Made by a program: the position numbers and the translations under genes
The notes under the pieces: generated by a model
The model's input: only the letters and a program-made list of their open reading frames with translations
Told to the model about the DNA's origin: nothing
The model's database searches: none
DNA from: G963664225 sp964538065
GTDB lineage: Bacteria; Verrucomicrobiota; Verrucomicrobiia; Limisphaerales; UBA1319
Assembly: GCA_964538065.1 (NCBI GenBank)
Contig: CAZIDG010000003.1
Coordinates: forward strand, 62,001-126,000
Length of the DNA: 64,000 nt
Reading direction: 5' to 3'
In this document: in pieces, positions 19,413 to 32,174 of the stretch
Layout of the letters: every line of letters begins with the position of its first letter
Position numbering within the stretch: the first letter of the stretch is position 1

Positions 19413-21182
19413 ATGACGACGAATAGAAAACTTATTGTCTGCCTGACATTGGCAGGGGTGGTGGCATCGGTCTTTTTCTTTATCTTCTCCTTTAATCATG
19501 GGAAGGCGGTTGCGTTGGAAAACGCCAGGGCCAAGGGTATGGAGTTCATTCAACGTTCCGCGCAGATGTTCATGGTTTCGACCATCAAGTTCCATGATGC
19601 TTATACTTCAGCGCCGGATGACGAAAAGAAAAAGGCGATCCTGAACGATTGGAATCGAACGATTGAAGCGGTGGATGAAGCCGTGATCCACGATTTTGGC
19701 GCAGAGAATCCTCGCACCCGGCTCATCGGTGATACCGCCATCACGAACATCAAACCCATGGCGCCCAACAGCACCAAAATCCAGATTCCATTCGAGGAAA
19801 AAGCCCTGAGGGAATTCATGGCGGGCAAGGACAAATATGAGGTGGTGGAGGATGGCTGCTACCGGGTGGCGGTCCCCCTGCTCAACAACATGCATGCCGG
19901 GTGTGCGGAATGCCATGGCCTGAGCACCAGCGGCAAGATTGTCATGGGCTCGGTCAATACCTACGTGCCTCTTGCCGGCATGATGGCCCAGGCCAGGCAG
20001 GACGCCATGCTGACCTCCGGCATTATCGCAGCCGTGCTTGCCGGTTTGATCGTGTTTATCGGCGTCTTTGTCAGAAAGGCGATGATGAAGCCCATCGAAG
20101 GAGTCATCAACGTCCTGAGTCAAACCGCAGGCCAGGTGAACGATTCGGCCCAGCACATCAGCAGCTCCAGCCAGGGGTTGGCTGAGGGCGCCAGCGAGCA
20201 GGCTTCGTCCCTGGAAGAAACCAGCTCATCCCTTGAGGAGATGGCCAGCATGACCCGCCAGAACGCCCAGAGCGCCCAGCGGACCAAGGATCTGGCCAAC
20301 CAGACCCGCCAGGCCGCTGAAACCGGGGCTCAGAGCACCCAGGAGATGAATGGCGTCGTCGCGGGCATCAAATCCTCCAGCGACGAAATGAAGGCCGCAA
20401 TGGATGCCGTCAAGATGTCCAATGCCGAGGTTTCCAAAATAATCAAAACCATCGACGAAATTGCCTTTCAAACCAACATCCTCGCCCTCAATGCCGCAGT
20501 CGAGGCCGCGCGTGCGGGTGAGGCGGGCATGGGGTTTGCGGTGGTGGCGGAGGAGGTGCGCAGCCTGGCACAGAAGAGCGCTCAGGCGGCCCGCGAGACC
20601 GCCAACAAGATCGAAGCCAGTGTGGCCCGCACCGATCAAGGCGTGAGGGTGAGCGAAAAGGTCACCGAGAATTTGCAGGCCCTTGTTGTCAAATCGCAGG
20701 AGGTGGAGAAAAACCTTCAGGAGATTGTCGAAAAGGCACGGCAGGTGGACGGCCTGGTGGGCGAGATTGCCACCGCCTCCTCCGAGCAGAACCAGGGTAT
20801 CGAACAGGTGAATAAAGCGGTGAGCGAGATGGACAAGGTTACCCAATCCACCGCCTCGCATGCCGAGGAAAGTGCCGCGGCAGCCGAGGAGATGACGGCC
20901 CAAGCCTCCGCGTTGCGTGACGCGGTTCACCAGTTGCAGGTCATGGTGGGCAGCGCTGCCCAGGATCATTCACCCGATGCAAAGGTCATGCTTTCGGCAG
21001 CAGCCCCGACGCGCACACAAACGCCGCGTGTCCCCAAGAAAGAGGCAGGTTCCAACGGGAACGGTCATGCCAATGGCCATGGCACAGCCACCATAGTCCC
21101 CTTGTCCACGGGAACAGGCGCTCAAAGCCCTGCTGCCAGACGCAGGTCGATCCCCATGGAGGGTGATTTCAGGGATTTCTAA
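19413..21182 (+). CDS. Methyl-accepting chemotaxis protein with c-type-heme (DUF3365-like) sensor domain
   Basis: About 589 residues from ATG 19413 (an in-frame ATG at 19383 is possible). A first membrane helix (LIVCLTLAGVVASVFFFIF) starts at residue 8. The periplasmic part resembles the DUF3365/Tll0287-like sensor and carries a heme-c attachment motif CAECH at residues 164-168. A second helix lies near 205-222. The cytoplasmic signalling domain contains IDEIAFQTNILALNAAVEAA and EEVRSLAQKSAQAA, with Gln/Glu methylation regions on both sides. A Gly/Asn/His-rich linker leads to a C-terminal GDFRDF, which may act as a tether. Probably senses redox state, oxygen or a diatomic gas. Confidence 0.9.
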   Translation: MTTNRKLIVCLTLAGVVASVFFFIFSFNHGKAVALENARAKGMEFIQRSAQMFMVSTIKFHDAYTSAPDDEKKKAILNDWNRTIEAVDEAVIHDFGAENPRTRLIGDTAITNIKPMAPNSTKIQIPFEEKALREFMAGKDKYEVVEDGCYRVAVPLLNNMHAGCAECHGLSTSGKIVMGSVNTYVPLAGMMAQARQDAMLTSGIIAAVLAGLIVFIGVFVRKAMMKPIEGVINVLSQTAGQVNDSAQHISSSSQGLAEGASEQASSLEETSSSLEEMASMTRQNAQSAQRTKDLANQTRQAAETGAQSTQEMNGVVAGIKSSSDEMKAAMDAVKMSNAEVSKIIKTIDEIAFQTNILALNAAVEAARAGEAGMGFAVVAEEVRSLAQKSAQAARETANKIEASVARTDQGVRVSEKVTENLQALVVKSQEVEKNLQEIVEKARQVDGLVGEIATASSEQNQGIEQVNKAVSEMDKVTQSTASHAEESAAAAEEMTAQASALRDAVHQLQVMVGSAAQDHSPDAKVMLSAAAPTRTQTPRVPKKEAGSNGNGHANGHGTATIVPLSTGTGAQSPAARRRSIPMEGDFRDF

Positions 21183-21200
21183 TCCCTATCGTACAAGCCC

Positions 21201-21232
21201 AAACGCCCCGTGTTTTTCACGGGGCGTTTTTT
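21201..21232 (+). terminator. Rho-independent terminator after the chemoreceptor gene
   Basis: Perfect 12-bp stem AAACGCCCCGTG/CACGGGGCGTTT (21201-21212 and 21218-21229), 5-T loop, followed by more T. Convergent with the gene at 21258-22685. Confidence 0.92.
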
Positions 21233-21257
21233 TGCTTTGGAGGAAAACAGGTGAACC

Positions 21258-22685
21258 TTACGGCTTCACGGGCCAGATTTCGTTGCCTTCGATGTCGAGC
21301 AGGCGAATGGGCGGGCCGCCGGGGACTTTGCGTGCGAGTTGTTTCAGGTAATAGAGCGTGGGCTCGGCGATGTGCTGGTTGTTTAAAAAAGGCTCGGTGT
21401 ACTGGATGGCCCCGTATTTGGCCTGGTTGATGTGGTGCTGCTGGCCGACATGGTCGTTCCAATCGACGCCTTCCGTCAGAAAGCCGTTCGGACCGTAGTG
21501 GTGCCGTGCCGCTGAACGCAGGATCACCAGACCGTCCATTTCGCATTGCCGTGCGCGGCTGGGCTCGTACTTGCGGAGGTCCTGAGCCGCTTCAAAGTAC
21601 GCCAGGGCCGCCTCCGCATTTTCCCACAGGTATGAGGTGTCCCAGGTTTTTTCCATGAAGAGCAAACCGCGTGTGGCGACGCCGTTGCGGTCCTCATTGA
21701 TCTTGAATGGATCCAAACCAGCGAGGCAGCGATCATAGGCAAAACGCCGGATGGCTGGATCGTTCAGCAACCTGGACGCAGGCAGCAATGTGCGGAAGGC
21801 CACGGAATAGGCTACGTTTTCATTCGGGTCATACGTGTCGTGGTTGATGCTGCCGAAGATGCCGCCAGCGGCCATGAACACGTCGATTTTCCGCCGCAGA
21901 TTCGCCCGGTAATCCGCCATGCCGCGTGCGGTGAGCGCGGTCTGCAGCTGCACAATGAACAGGCCGTCCGCCGAACTCTGCCAATAGGGATCGTTGCCGC
22001 CATCAGGGGATTTGCGATGGATGCGGCCCTCGGCGGTGGTGCGGCGCGGGTACCAGCCGTTGTCCACGGATTCCACGTGGGCGTCGATCCACTGGGCGCA
22101 GCGGAGCGCGGCCATGCGCATGCGGCGTGCGCGCGGGTCCTGGCCCAGGTCATCCGAGAACACAAGGAGTTGATACGCCACCTTGGCCATCGAACCGGGG
22201 CAGAACCAATCCGAATTGTGTTTGTAATTGAGGCAGAACTTGCCGGTGGTGGTTTCGCGATAGCCGCGAATGAAGCCGGTGGATTCGTCGATGAAGCCAC
22301 AGTCAAGCACATGGTCGAGGATGCGCAGGGCGTTCGCCTGCCAATCCGGCTTGTTCATGAAACGGCCCAGAGCATAAATTTCATGCGCACCACCCACGGC
22401 ATTGGCGGCCCAGCCTGGACCCTCGAGGTTGCCAAAATCATGCCAGCCCATGATGCGCCCCTCGGGATCGACAAAGCTGGAGATGCTGACCAGGTGGCCG
22501 CGGTCGTCCTCCTTCAATGTTTTGCCGAGGGTGAAGCGAATCGACTCGGAGGCCGATTGCACCACCGTCATGGACGGGTTCTCCGGCACATAAAACGGCC
22601 GTAAACGAAGATTCTCTTCCGCTGCCTGCATGGCGAGGCATCCCGCCATCAACCATGCCCACTGCATCCACCTGTTGGTGCACAT
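21258..22685 (-). CDS. Secreted (alpha/alpha)6-barrel-like protein, possible sugar hydrolase
   Basis: 475 residues with a signal peptide (WAWLMAGCLAMQAAE). The rest is helical and Trp/Tyr/Asp-rich, with motifs such as WHDFGNLEGPGWAANAVGG, YKHNSDWFCPGSMAKVAYQL and WDTSYLWENAEAALAYF spaced as in six-hairpin glycosidases or uronate lyases. I cannot name a GH or PL family. The His-Asp pair in WNDHVGQQHHINQAKYG could be catalytic or metal-binding. It stands alone between metH and the chemoreceptor gene. Confidence 0.65.
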   Translation of the reverse strand: MCTNRWMQWAWLMAGCLAMQAAEENLRLRPFYVPENPSMTVVQSASESIRFTLGKTLKEDDRGHLVSISSFVDPEGRIMGWHDFGNLEGPGWAANAVGGAHEIYALGRFMNKPDWQANALRILDHVLDCGFIDESTGFIRGYRETTTGKFCLNYKHNSDWFCPGSMAKVAYQLLVFSDDLGQDPRARRMRMAALRCAQWIDAHVESVDNGWYPRRTTAEGRIHRKSPDGGNDPYWQSSADGLFIVQLQTALTARGMADYRANLRRKIDVFMAAGGIFGSINHDTYDPNENVAYSVAFRTLLPASRLLNDPAIRRFAYDRCLAGLDPFKINEDRNGVATRGLLFMEKTWDTSYLWENAEAALAYFEAAQDLRKYEPSRARQCEMDGLVILRSAARHHYGPNGFLTEGVDWNDHVGQQHHINQAKYGAIQYTEPFLNNQHIAEPTLYYLKQLARKVPGGPPIRLLDIEGNEIWPVKP

Positions 22686-22755
22686 GCCGCTCTTATAACA
22701 AAAGCGGCTGCCCCCATGAACAGGAAAGTTGCATCCCGCTCATGCCGCCACGGCC

Positions 22756-26484
<3,729 letters not shown>

Positions 26485-26796
26485 CGAGTGTTTCCAACAA
26501 CCACAAGGACCACATTAACGGTCGTGTGAAGCGAATGCAAATTAAAAATCAACGTATCACGATATGAAGATATGTATGGTGGATGAAGCCTGTTTTGCTG
26601 GTCATCTTTCTATCGCCCAATGTGTTGCGTGGATGCCTCGCAATAAACCATGACCGGCCGTGCGGCCCCGTTGAACGCCTTGCAGGCCAATCTGTAGCAA
26701 ACATCCGGTGGAATTGCCCCCCTTCGCACTTGTCACTTCTGGCTTGCCATCGTTTAATGGTGACCGGTTTTTGTGCTTCAAAAACCCTTATTAAGT
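26485..26796. other. Divergent intergenic region between metH and hisF
   Basis: No gene supported. On the minus strand TTGCAT and TTAATG spaced by 16 nt near 26519-26545 could be a weak metH promoter. No conserved riboswitch core was recognised on either strand. Confidence 0.35.
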
Positions 26797-27570
26797 ATGC
26801 TGGCAAAACGAGTCATTCCCTGTTTGGACGTGCATGCGGCGCAGGTCACCCGAGGCGTGCAATTTGGCAAGGCCGAGGCGGGCGAACTGCGCAACGTGGG
26901 CGATCCCGTCACCCTGGCTCTCCGTTATAACGCCCAGGGGGCTGATGAAATGGTGTTCTACGACATTACGGCCAGCGCCCATGGTCGCGCCACCATGGTG
27001 GACGTCATCCAGCGTGTGGCCGATCAATGTTTCATGCCCCTGACCGTGGGCGGCGGCATTAAAACGGTGGACGACATGAACGTCATGCTCAAGGCGGGGG
27101 CGGACAAGATCAGCATCAATTCCTCCGCCATCGCCACCCCGGATCTGATCCGGGCGGGGGCGAAGAAATTTGGCAGCCAGTGCATCGTGGTTTCGATCGA
27201 TGCCAAGCGTATCGCCCCAGGCCAGTGGGAGGTTTTTTCGCATGGCGGCCGCAAGGCAACAGGGATGGCGGCCCTGGATTGGGCGGTTCGGGCGGTTGGC
27301 CTCGGTGCCGGGGAGATCGTCCTCAACAGCATCGATGCCGATGGCACCAAGGCGGGATACGATCTGGAAATCACGCGCCGCATCAGCGAATCGGTGGGCG
27401 TGCCCGTGGTGGCCAGCGGTGGGGCAGGAAAGCTCGAACACATGGCGGATGTGCTGAAGATCGGCCTGGCGGATGCCGTGCTGGCCGCCAGCATTTTCCA
27501 TTTTGGGGAATACACCGTGGAGGACGTGAAACGTTTCCTTGCGGCCCAATCCATTCCCGTTCGTTTATGA
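26797..27570 (+). CDS. hisF: Imidazole glycerol phosphate synthase cyclase subunit HisF
   Basis: 257 residues from ATG 26797, which gives the family start MLAKRVIPCLDV. The two catalytic Asp are in PCLDVH (Asp11) and VSIDAKR (near 130); phosphate-binding loops VGGGIKTVDD and ASGGAGKLEHM are present. With HisH it makes imidazole glycerol phosphate and AICAR. hisH is absent from this window. Its stop overlaps the start of the next gene (ATGA), so the operon is translationally coupled. Confidence 0.96.
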   Translation: MLAKRVIPCLDVHAAQVTRGVQFGKAEAGELRNVGDPVTLALRYNAQGADEMVFYDITASAHGRATMVDVIQRVADQCFMPLTVGGGIKTVDDMNVMLKAGADKISINSSAIATPDLIRAGAKKFGSQCIVVSIDAKRIAPGQWEVFSHGGRKATGMAALDWAVRAVGLGAGEIVLNSIDADGTKAGYDLEITRRISESVGVPVVASGGAGKLEHMADVLKIGLADAVLAASIFHFGEYTVEDVKRFLAAQSIPVRL

Positions 27571-27920
27571 GTGCCTCGTTGTTGGCGAAGTTAATGCCCA
27601 TTCTCTTGCTGACCAGTTCGAACATCTTCATGACGTTTGCCTGGTACGGCCACCTCAAGTTCCGCAATGCCCCCTTGTGGGCGGCCATTGTAGGAAGCTG
27701 GGGCATCGCCTTTTTTGAATACGTGCTGCAGGTTCCGGCCAACCGCTATGGCTACCAGAACTACAGCGCCACCCAGCTCAAAATCATCCAGGAAGTCATC
27801 ACCCTGGTGGTCTTCAGCGTCTTTGCGGTTTCCTATCTGGGCGAAACCCTGCGCTGGAACCACCTGGCCGCGTTTGTGTGCATCCTTGCCGCCGTGGCCT
27901 TCACCTTTATACCCAAATGA
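27567..27920 (+). CDS. DMT-like DUF486 membrane protein
   Basis: 117 residues with four predicted membrane helices, matching the DUF486 family in length and in FAWYGHLKF and VPANRYGY. The ATG overlaps the hisF stop and its own stop overlaps the hisI start by ATGA, so it lies inside a coupled hisF-hisI unit. Function is unknown; the small multidrug-resistance-like topology suggests a transporter, and its location may be chance. Confidence 0.85.
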   Translation: MSASLLAKLMPILLLTSSNIFMTFAWYGHLKFRNAPLWAAIVGSWGIAFFEYVLQVPANRYGYQNYSATQLKIIQEVITLVVFSVFAVSYLGETLRWNHLAAFVCILAAVAFTFIPK

Positions 27921-28309
27921 CCAACTTCATTGACCAACTCAAGTTTAACGCGGATGGCCTGATCCCCGCGATTGTGCAGGAGCAAAAGACCGGCCGCGTG
28001 CTCATGCTGGCCTACATGAACCGCGCCTCGGTCCAAAAGACCCTCGAACTGGGCAAAACCGTGTTCTGGAGCCGCTCCCGCCAGAAGTTCTGGATCAAGG
28101 GCGAGAGCAGCGGCCATTTCCAGATCGTCAAGGATCTCGCCTTCGATTGCGATGCCGATGCGCTGCTGGTGCAGGTGGAGCAGACCGGCCCTGCCTGTCA
28201 TGAGGGCTACCAGTCCTGCTTCTTCCGCTCGGTGCGGGAGGGTGGGGCGAAGGTGGAGGTCACCGAGCCTCAGTTGGCCACGCCCGAGCAAATCTACGGC
28301 AAGAAATAA
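27917..28309 (+). CDS. hisI: Phosphoribosyl-AMP cyclohydrolase HisI
   Basis: 130 residues, a stand-alone HisI without the HisE part. Typical motifs: AIVQEQKTGRVLMLAYMNR, FWSRSRQKFWIKGESSG, the metal-binding DCDADALL, and the zinc Cys in ACHEGYQSCFFR. It opens the purine ring of PR-AMP in histidine synthesis. ATG 27917 overlaps the upstream stop, and its TAA shares one base with the next ATG. Confidence 0.96.
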   Translation: MTNFIDQLKFNADGLIPAIVQEQKTGRVLMLAYMNRASVQKTLELGKTVFWSRSRQKFWIKGESSGHFQIVKDLAFDCDADALLVQVEQTGPACHEGYQSCFFRSVREGGAKVEVTEPQLATPEQIYGKK

Positions 28310-28827
28310 TGGACGACTTCCAGGCCTTTGGCAGCCGTGGATACTGGGTGTTCTTCGCCATCCTATTGTTCGCGCGTGGGATGGACTTTTTAAGCACCTG
28401 GCTGGCCACGCCAAACCTGGTGCTTGAGGCCAATCCCATCGCCCGTGGATTGGGGTGGAAATTCAGCGCCCTGCTGAACCTGGCCTTGTGCGGCCTGTTT
28501 GCCTTCTGGCCCTTGCCGGCCATTGTGATCGCCACCACCAGTGTCCTGGTGGCTGCGCGCAACTTCCAATCCGCCTGGCTGATGCGCACCATGGGGGAGG
28601 AGGCCTATCGTGCGCACATGGTCGAGCGCTTGCGGCAGGCCCCATTCGGGCTCTACCTGTTCTGCCTCTTTACTCAGTCCATTCTTGTCGGGGCGGTGGG
28701 GGCGGCGCTCATGATTTTCAGCGGCATGATGCTGGTGCCCTTTGCTGTGGGTGCGGGCATGGCCACCTACGCCCTGGCCATTACGTTTTACAGCCTTCTG
28801 GCGGCGCGGCGTTGTCGGAAGGAGTGA
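28309..28827 (+). CDS. Multi-pass membrane protein of unknown function at the end of the his operon
   Basis: 172 residues with about four or five membrane helices (for example VFFAILLFARGMDFL, ALLNLALCGLFAF, FCLFTQSILVGAVGAAL, FAVGAGMATYALAITFY). No recognised family. It begins on the last base of the hisI stop and its 3' end overlaps the convergent sensor gene by 47 nt. Confidence 0.75.
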   Translation: MDDFQAFGSRGYWVFFAILLFARGMDFLSTWLATPNLVLEANPIARGLGWKFSALLNLALCGLFAFWPLPAIVIATTSVLVAARNFQSAWLMRTMGEEAYRAHMVERLRQAPFGLYLFCLFTQSILVGAVGAALMIFSGMMLVPFAVGAGMATYALAITFYSLLAARRCRKE

Positions 28828-30130
28828 CGTTTGCCGGCTGCCCTTCAGCGTTCCTTTTCTGCAGGCCGTTCAACACGTGGGCATAATGACGCTGGGCGCA
28901 TTCGGGGCAGATGCCATGGCTGAATTGGGCGCTTGACCGCTCCTGGATGTAATTTTCGAGGTGTGTCCAATACCCCTTGTCGTCGCGGATTTTTTTGCAG
29001 TGGGCGCAAATGGGCAGAAGGCCGCTCAGCGTTTTGACCTCGTTCAAGGCGGCTTTGAGCTCGCCGATCAGTCGATCCTGCTCGGCGGCCGCGCGCTTTA
29101 TTTCCGTGATGTCATGGAGCACCACCATCCATCCGGGCGCATGCCAGCGTTTGCGAGGCAGGGGAGTGGTCCACACCGAATAGTGCCGCTCACCACACAC
29201 GGCGGTGCGGAGGGTGGTGTCAAACTGGCGCGCCCCCTGTTGAATCCGCTGTAGTTCCGGATGCTGTTGAAAAAGGGCGGGTGGCTCGTTCCCGCTGGCC
29301 GCCGGGGAACCCAGGGTCAGGATGCGCGATGCCGCGGGGTTGGCCCCCAAAAGCTTCCACTGTTCGTCCAGAACCACCAGACCATCAGGCATGTTTTCGA
29401 CCAGGATGTCGTGGGCCACAGGCGCGTGGTCGAGCAGTCTCAATTCCACAAGATCCCAGGCAAAAATGACGCCTGTGGCGGCAAATCCAATCGAGGAAAG
29501 ATCAATCTCCGGATACGGCGTCCACTTCAATATTTGCAGCGTGCCTGTCACCAGCGGAAACAGAACCCCAAGCTGGAAAAAGCCCAATTGCCACCGGTAG
29601 GCTCCCCGGGCTTTGATGCCCGCACGGACCAATGCCGCCAGGCCGGCGAAGGTCATCATGTAGGCATATGCCACAACCACCCAAAACCAGGGGCCGTGTC
29701 CGAGGATTGACATGCCGCCGGGAAAGTTCCAGATGAGCCCATGCCAGCCATTGGTCCATGCCAGCAGAATGGAGACCGCCGGCACCACCCAGAGAGCGGT
29801 CAAGCGCCAGCCTGACAAATGGTTTTCCCACTGTCGCGTGTGTCGGCAGACAAAGAGCAGAAAAAACACCGGTGCGCTGCAATAGCCCAGATACTCGAAT
29901 TGTACAAACCGCGTTTTAAGCAGGGCTGATTCTGCGGCGACCTCAAGTCCGGCTCCGCAGGTCCAGATGGCCACCGCAAGCATCATGAATGCCAGCTCGC
30001 GTCCTCCCGGCTTGGACCTTCGGCGCCAGGTCACCCCCATGACCGCCAGGGAAAGGGCGGTGGCGAAAAGTAAAATGATCGAAGGAGGAGTAAAGTGCCA
30101 TCCTACCACAGGCCGCTCCCTTCTCCACAT
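28781..30130 (-). CDS. Membrane sensor: N-terminal 7TM, PAS and a Cys-rich C-terminal module without a kinase domain
   Basis: 449 residues. Residues 10-225 form seven membrane helices of the histidine-kinase N-7TM type. A PAS domain (about 235-350) and a coiled coil (355-380) follow. The C-terminus has a conserved module seen at the ends of many PAS sensors: LLPICAHCKKIRDDKGYW and, 22 residues on, HGICPECAQRHY, giving two CxxC-type pairs that could bind a metal. No HisKA, HATPase, GGDEF or EAL domain is present, so the output is unclear. Confidence 0.8.
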   Translation of the reverse strand: MWRRERPVVGWHFTPPSIILLFATALSLAVMGVTWRRRSKPGGRELAFMMLAVAIWTCGAGLEVAAESALLKTRFVQFEYLGYCSAPVFFLLFVCRHTRQWENHLSGWRLTALWVVPAVSILLAWTNGWHGLIWNFPGGMSILGHGPWFWVVVAYAYMMTFAGLAALVRAGIKARGAYRWQLGFFQLGVLFPLVTGTLQILKWTPYPEIDLSSIGFAATGVIFAWDLVELRLLDHAPVAHDILVENMPDGLVVLDEQWKLLGANPAASRILTLGSPAASGNEPPALFQQHPELQRIQQGARQFDTTLRTAVCGERHYSVWTTPLPRKRWHAPGWMVVLHDITEIKRAAAEQDRLIGELKAALNEVKTLSGLLPICAHCKKIRDDKGYWTHLENYIQERSSAQFSHGICPECAQRHYAHVLNGLQKRNAEGQPANVTPSDNAAPPEGCKT

Positions 30131-30224
30131 TCGGGGCGACCTGTCCCATCACATGATGCATTGCAGCGGTGGCCGCTTGGTTGAGCCAGCCCGCGATTTT
30201 TGATGGCATGCCCCGGAGCCCGCC

Positions 30225-31763
30225 TCATCGCTCTGGCGACGGAGACCCTCCGCGTTGCGCGGTCAAATAACGGTGGATGCCTGCTGCGGCGCGGCGCCCA
30301 TCCCGCACGGCATGGACCACGAGGCTGGCGCCTCGGGCCTGGTCGCCGCCCGAGAACAGCTTGGGCACGCTTGTCATTTGGTTTTCATCCACGATGATCC
30401 CGCCCCAGTCGGTGACCGAAATATCGCTCCACTCGGTATTGGGAGGGAAGGGGACCGGATCGAAGCCGTAGGCCACCAGCACCACATCGGCGGGCACCAG
30501 AAATTCCGACCCCGGCACGGCCATCGGTTTGCGGCGTCCCTTCGAATCGGGTTCACCCAATTCCATGCGGACGCACCGCACTTGCTTCACCTGCTGTCCG
30601 GCATCGCCTTCGATGGCGGTGGGGTTGGACAGGAACATGAACTTGGCGCCTTCTTCGAGGGCGTTTTTATATTCCTTCCGGCTGCCGGGCATGTTGGCCA
30701 GGTCCCGGCGGTAGATGCAAATTGCCTCCCGGGCGCCCGCCCGGATCGACGTGCGCAGGCAGTCCATCGCGGTGTCGCCGCCGCCGAGCACCACCACTGT
30801 CTTGTCCCTGACTTCAATGTCAGGCAGGTTGGTGACTCCGCTGAGATTCTTGACGATGAGGTAGGGGATGGCCTGGTGCACCCCCGTCAGTTCCCCACCG
30901 GGAACGCCGGCATCCTTGGCCTTTTGAGCCCCCATGCCCAGAAAGACGGCATCGAAACCATCCAAAAGCTCCTGCAGGCTGATGTCCTTCCCGACCGTCA
31001 CGTTGGTGCGGAACACCACACCGCGACGGCGCAGCAGGTCCACCCGCCGTTCCACCACCGCCTTTTCAAGCTTGAACGATGGAATGCCGCCCACCAGCAA
31101 ACCGCCCAGGAACGGTTGGGATTCAAACACCGTCACTGTGTAGCCGCGCGTCGCCAGCTCATCCGAGCAGGCAATGCTGGCTGGACCGGAACCCACCACC
31201 GCCACGGTCATGCCGTTGGGCTCGGGGCGGATGGCCTCCACGCCCCCATGTGCGAACGCGTATTCGTTGATGAATTTTTCGATGGCGCCGATCGGTATGG
31301 GATCGGCCTTCTCGATCAGGGTGCACATGCCTTCGCAGAGACGCTCCTGAGGGCACACGCGCGAACAAATCTCGGGCATGTTGCTCGTGGATCGGGAGAT
31401 GACCGCAGCTTCAAGAAACCGTCCCTCTGCAGCCAGCCCCAGCCATTCGGGAATGCGGTTGCCCAGCGGACAGCCAAGACTGCAGAACGGCATCGCGCAT
31501 TGAATGCACCGGCTGGCCTGGGCCTTGACGACATCCTCGTCAAAGAGCCTGTAAATCTCCTGATAATCATGCTGACGCTCGGCGGCTGGACGCTTGGGGG
31601 GGTCCTGGCGTGGCAGATCGCACCACGCATATTTCTGACTGGTCAGAAAGGCGGTCGACGGCTTCATGGCACTGGTGCGCGGACCGGGATGAGGGTGAGA
31701 ATGCACGGGTTCCCTGGCTTCCGCCGGGCTGCCGTTCTTGGTTTTAGGCACCGTGGTATCCAT
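30225..31763 (-). CDS. gltD: Glutamate synthase (NADPH) small subunit
   Basis: 512 residues. The N-terminal iron-sulfur domain has the cysteines of CIQCAMPFCSLGCP and CSRVCPQERLCEGMC. FAD binding (VAVVGSGPASIACSDELA) and NAD(P)H binding (VVVLGGGDTAMDCLRTS) follow, and the closing loop LFSGGDQARGASLVVHA is typical. It supplies electrons from NADPH to the large subunit GltB, whose gene is not in the window. ATG 31763 gives about 30 extra residues before the usual start; Met33 (31667) is an alternative. Confidence 0.93.
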   Translation of the reverse strand: MDTTVPKTKNGSPAEAREPVHSHPHPGPRTSAMKPSTAFLTSQKYAWCDLPRQDPPKRPAAERQHDYQEIYRLFDEDVVKAQASRCIQCAMPFCSLGCPLGNRIPEWLGLAAEGRFLEAAVISRSTSNMPEICSRVCPQERLCEGMCTLIEKADPIPIGAIEKFINEYAFAHGGVEAIRPEPNGMTVAVVGSGPASIACSDELATRGYTVTVFESQPFLGGLLVGGIPSFKLEKAVVERRVDLLRRRGVVFRTNVTVGKDISLQELLDGFDAVFLGMGAQKAKDAGVPGGELTGVHQAIPYLIVKNLSGVTNLPDIEVRDKTVVVLGGGDTAMDCLRTSIRAGAREAICIYRRDLANMPGSRKEYKNALEEGAKFMFLSNPTAIEGDAGQQVKQVRCVRMELGEPDSKGRRKPMAVPGSEFLVPADVVLVAYGFDPVPFPPNTEWSDISVTDWGGIIVDENQMTSVPKLFSGGDQARGASLVVHAVRDGRRAAAGIHRYLTAQRGGSPSPER

Positions 31764-32174
31764 GGCTCTTGACTTGCTATTTAACGTTCTAACACACCGT
31801 CACGAACTAAGGACGGATGTGGCGTTTCATGCCGCGACGCGATTCTGAGTCGCTCGCACTTCGGGCTGGAGCATCCAACGATCAGGCGTCCCAGCCACGC
31901 CACAGTATTCCAGAGTTTTTGCCACCTTATGTTGCCCGGTGCGAGTGGTCAAGCTCAGGGTCTTGCGCAGACCAGCCTGGCATCCCGGGCCAGAAGCATG
32001 GCTTATGGCTCTGCCCCAATCTAGCATGTTTTCCACCCTGCGCATGACTTTCTTTGGCCAGGCCCGGTCTCTTCTTGTTCTGAACACATCCTGCCCCCTC
32101 ACGAATTGACATGGCGGCGGGCCGCGATTTTCACGTGACCAAACGGCTGGATCTGCTGTAAGCTTCACGCCCTC
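31764..32174. other. Divergent intergenic region between gltD and the O-antigen-ligase-like gene
   Basis: About 410 nt without a supported gene. A TTGACA lies near 32106 but no well-spaced -10 follows. No repeats or hairpins stood out. Confidence 0.3.

Noticed and set aside
26485..26796. Cobalamin, SAM or SAH riboswitch before metH
   Set aside because: No conserved core of these elements could be found on the minus strand by eye; a covariance-model search would decide.
30255..31772. A 505-codon frame on the plus strand opposite gltD
   Set aside because: The gltD frame has all cofactor motifs; the antisense translation is His/Gly-rich with no fold and no ribosome site.
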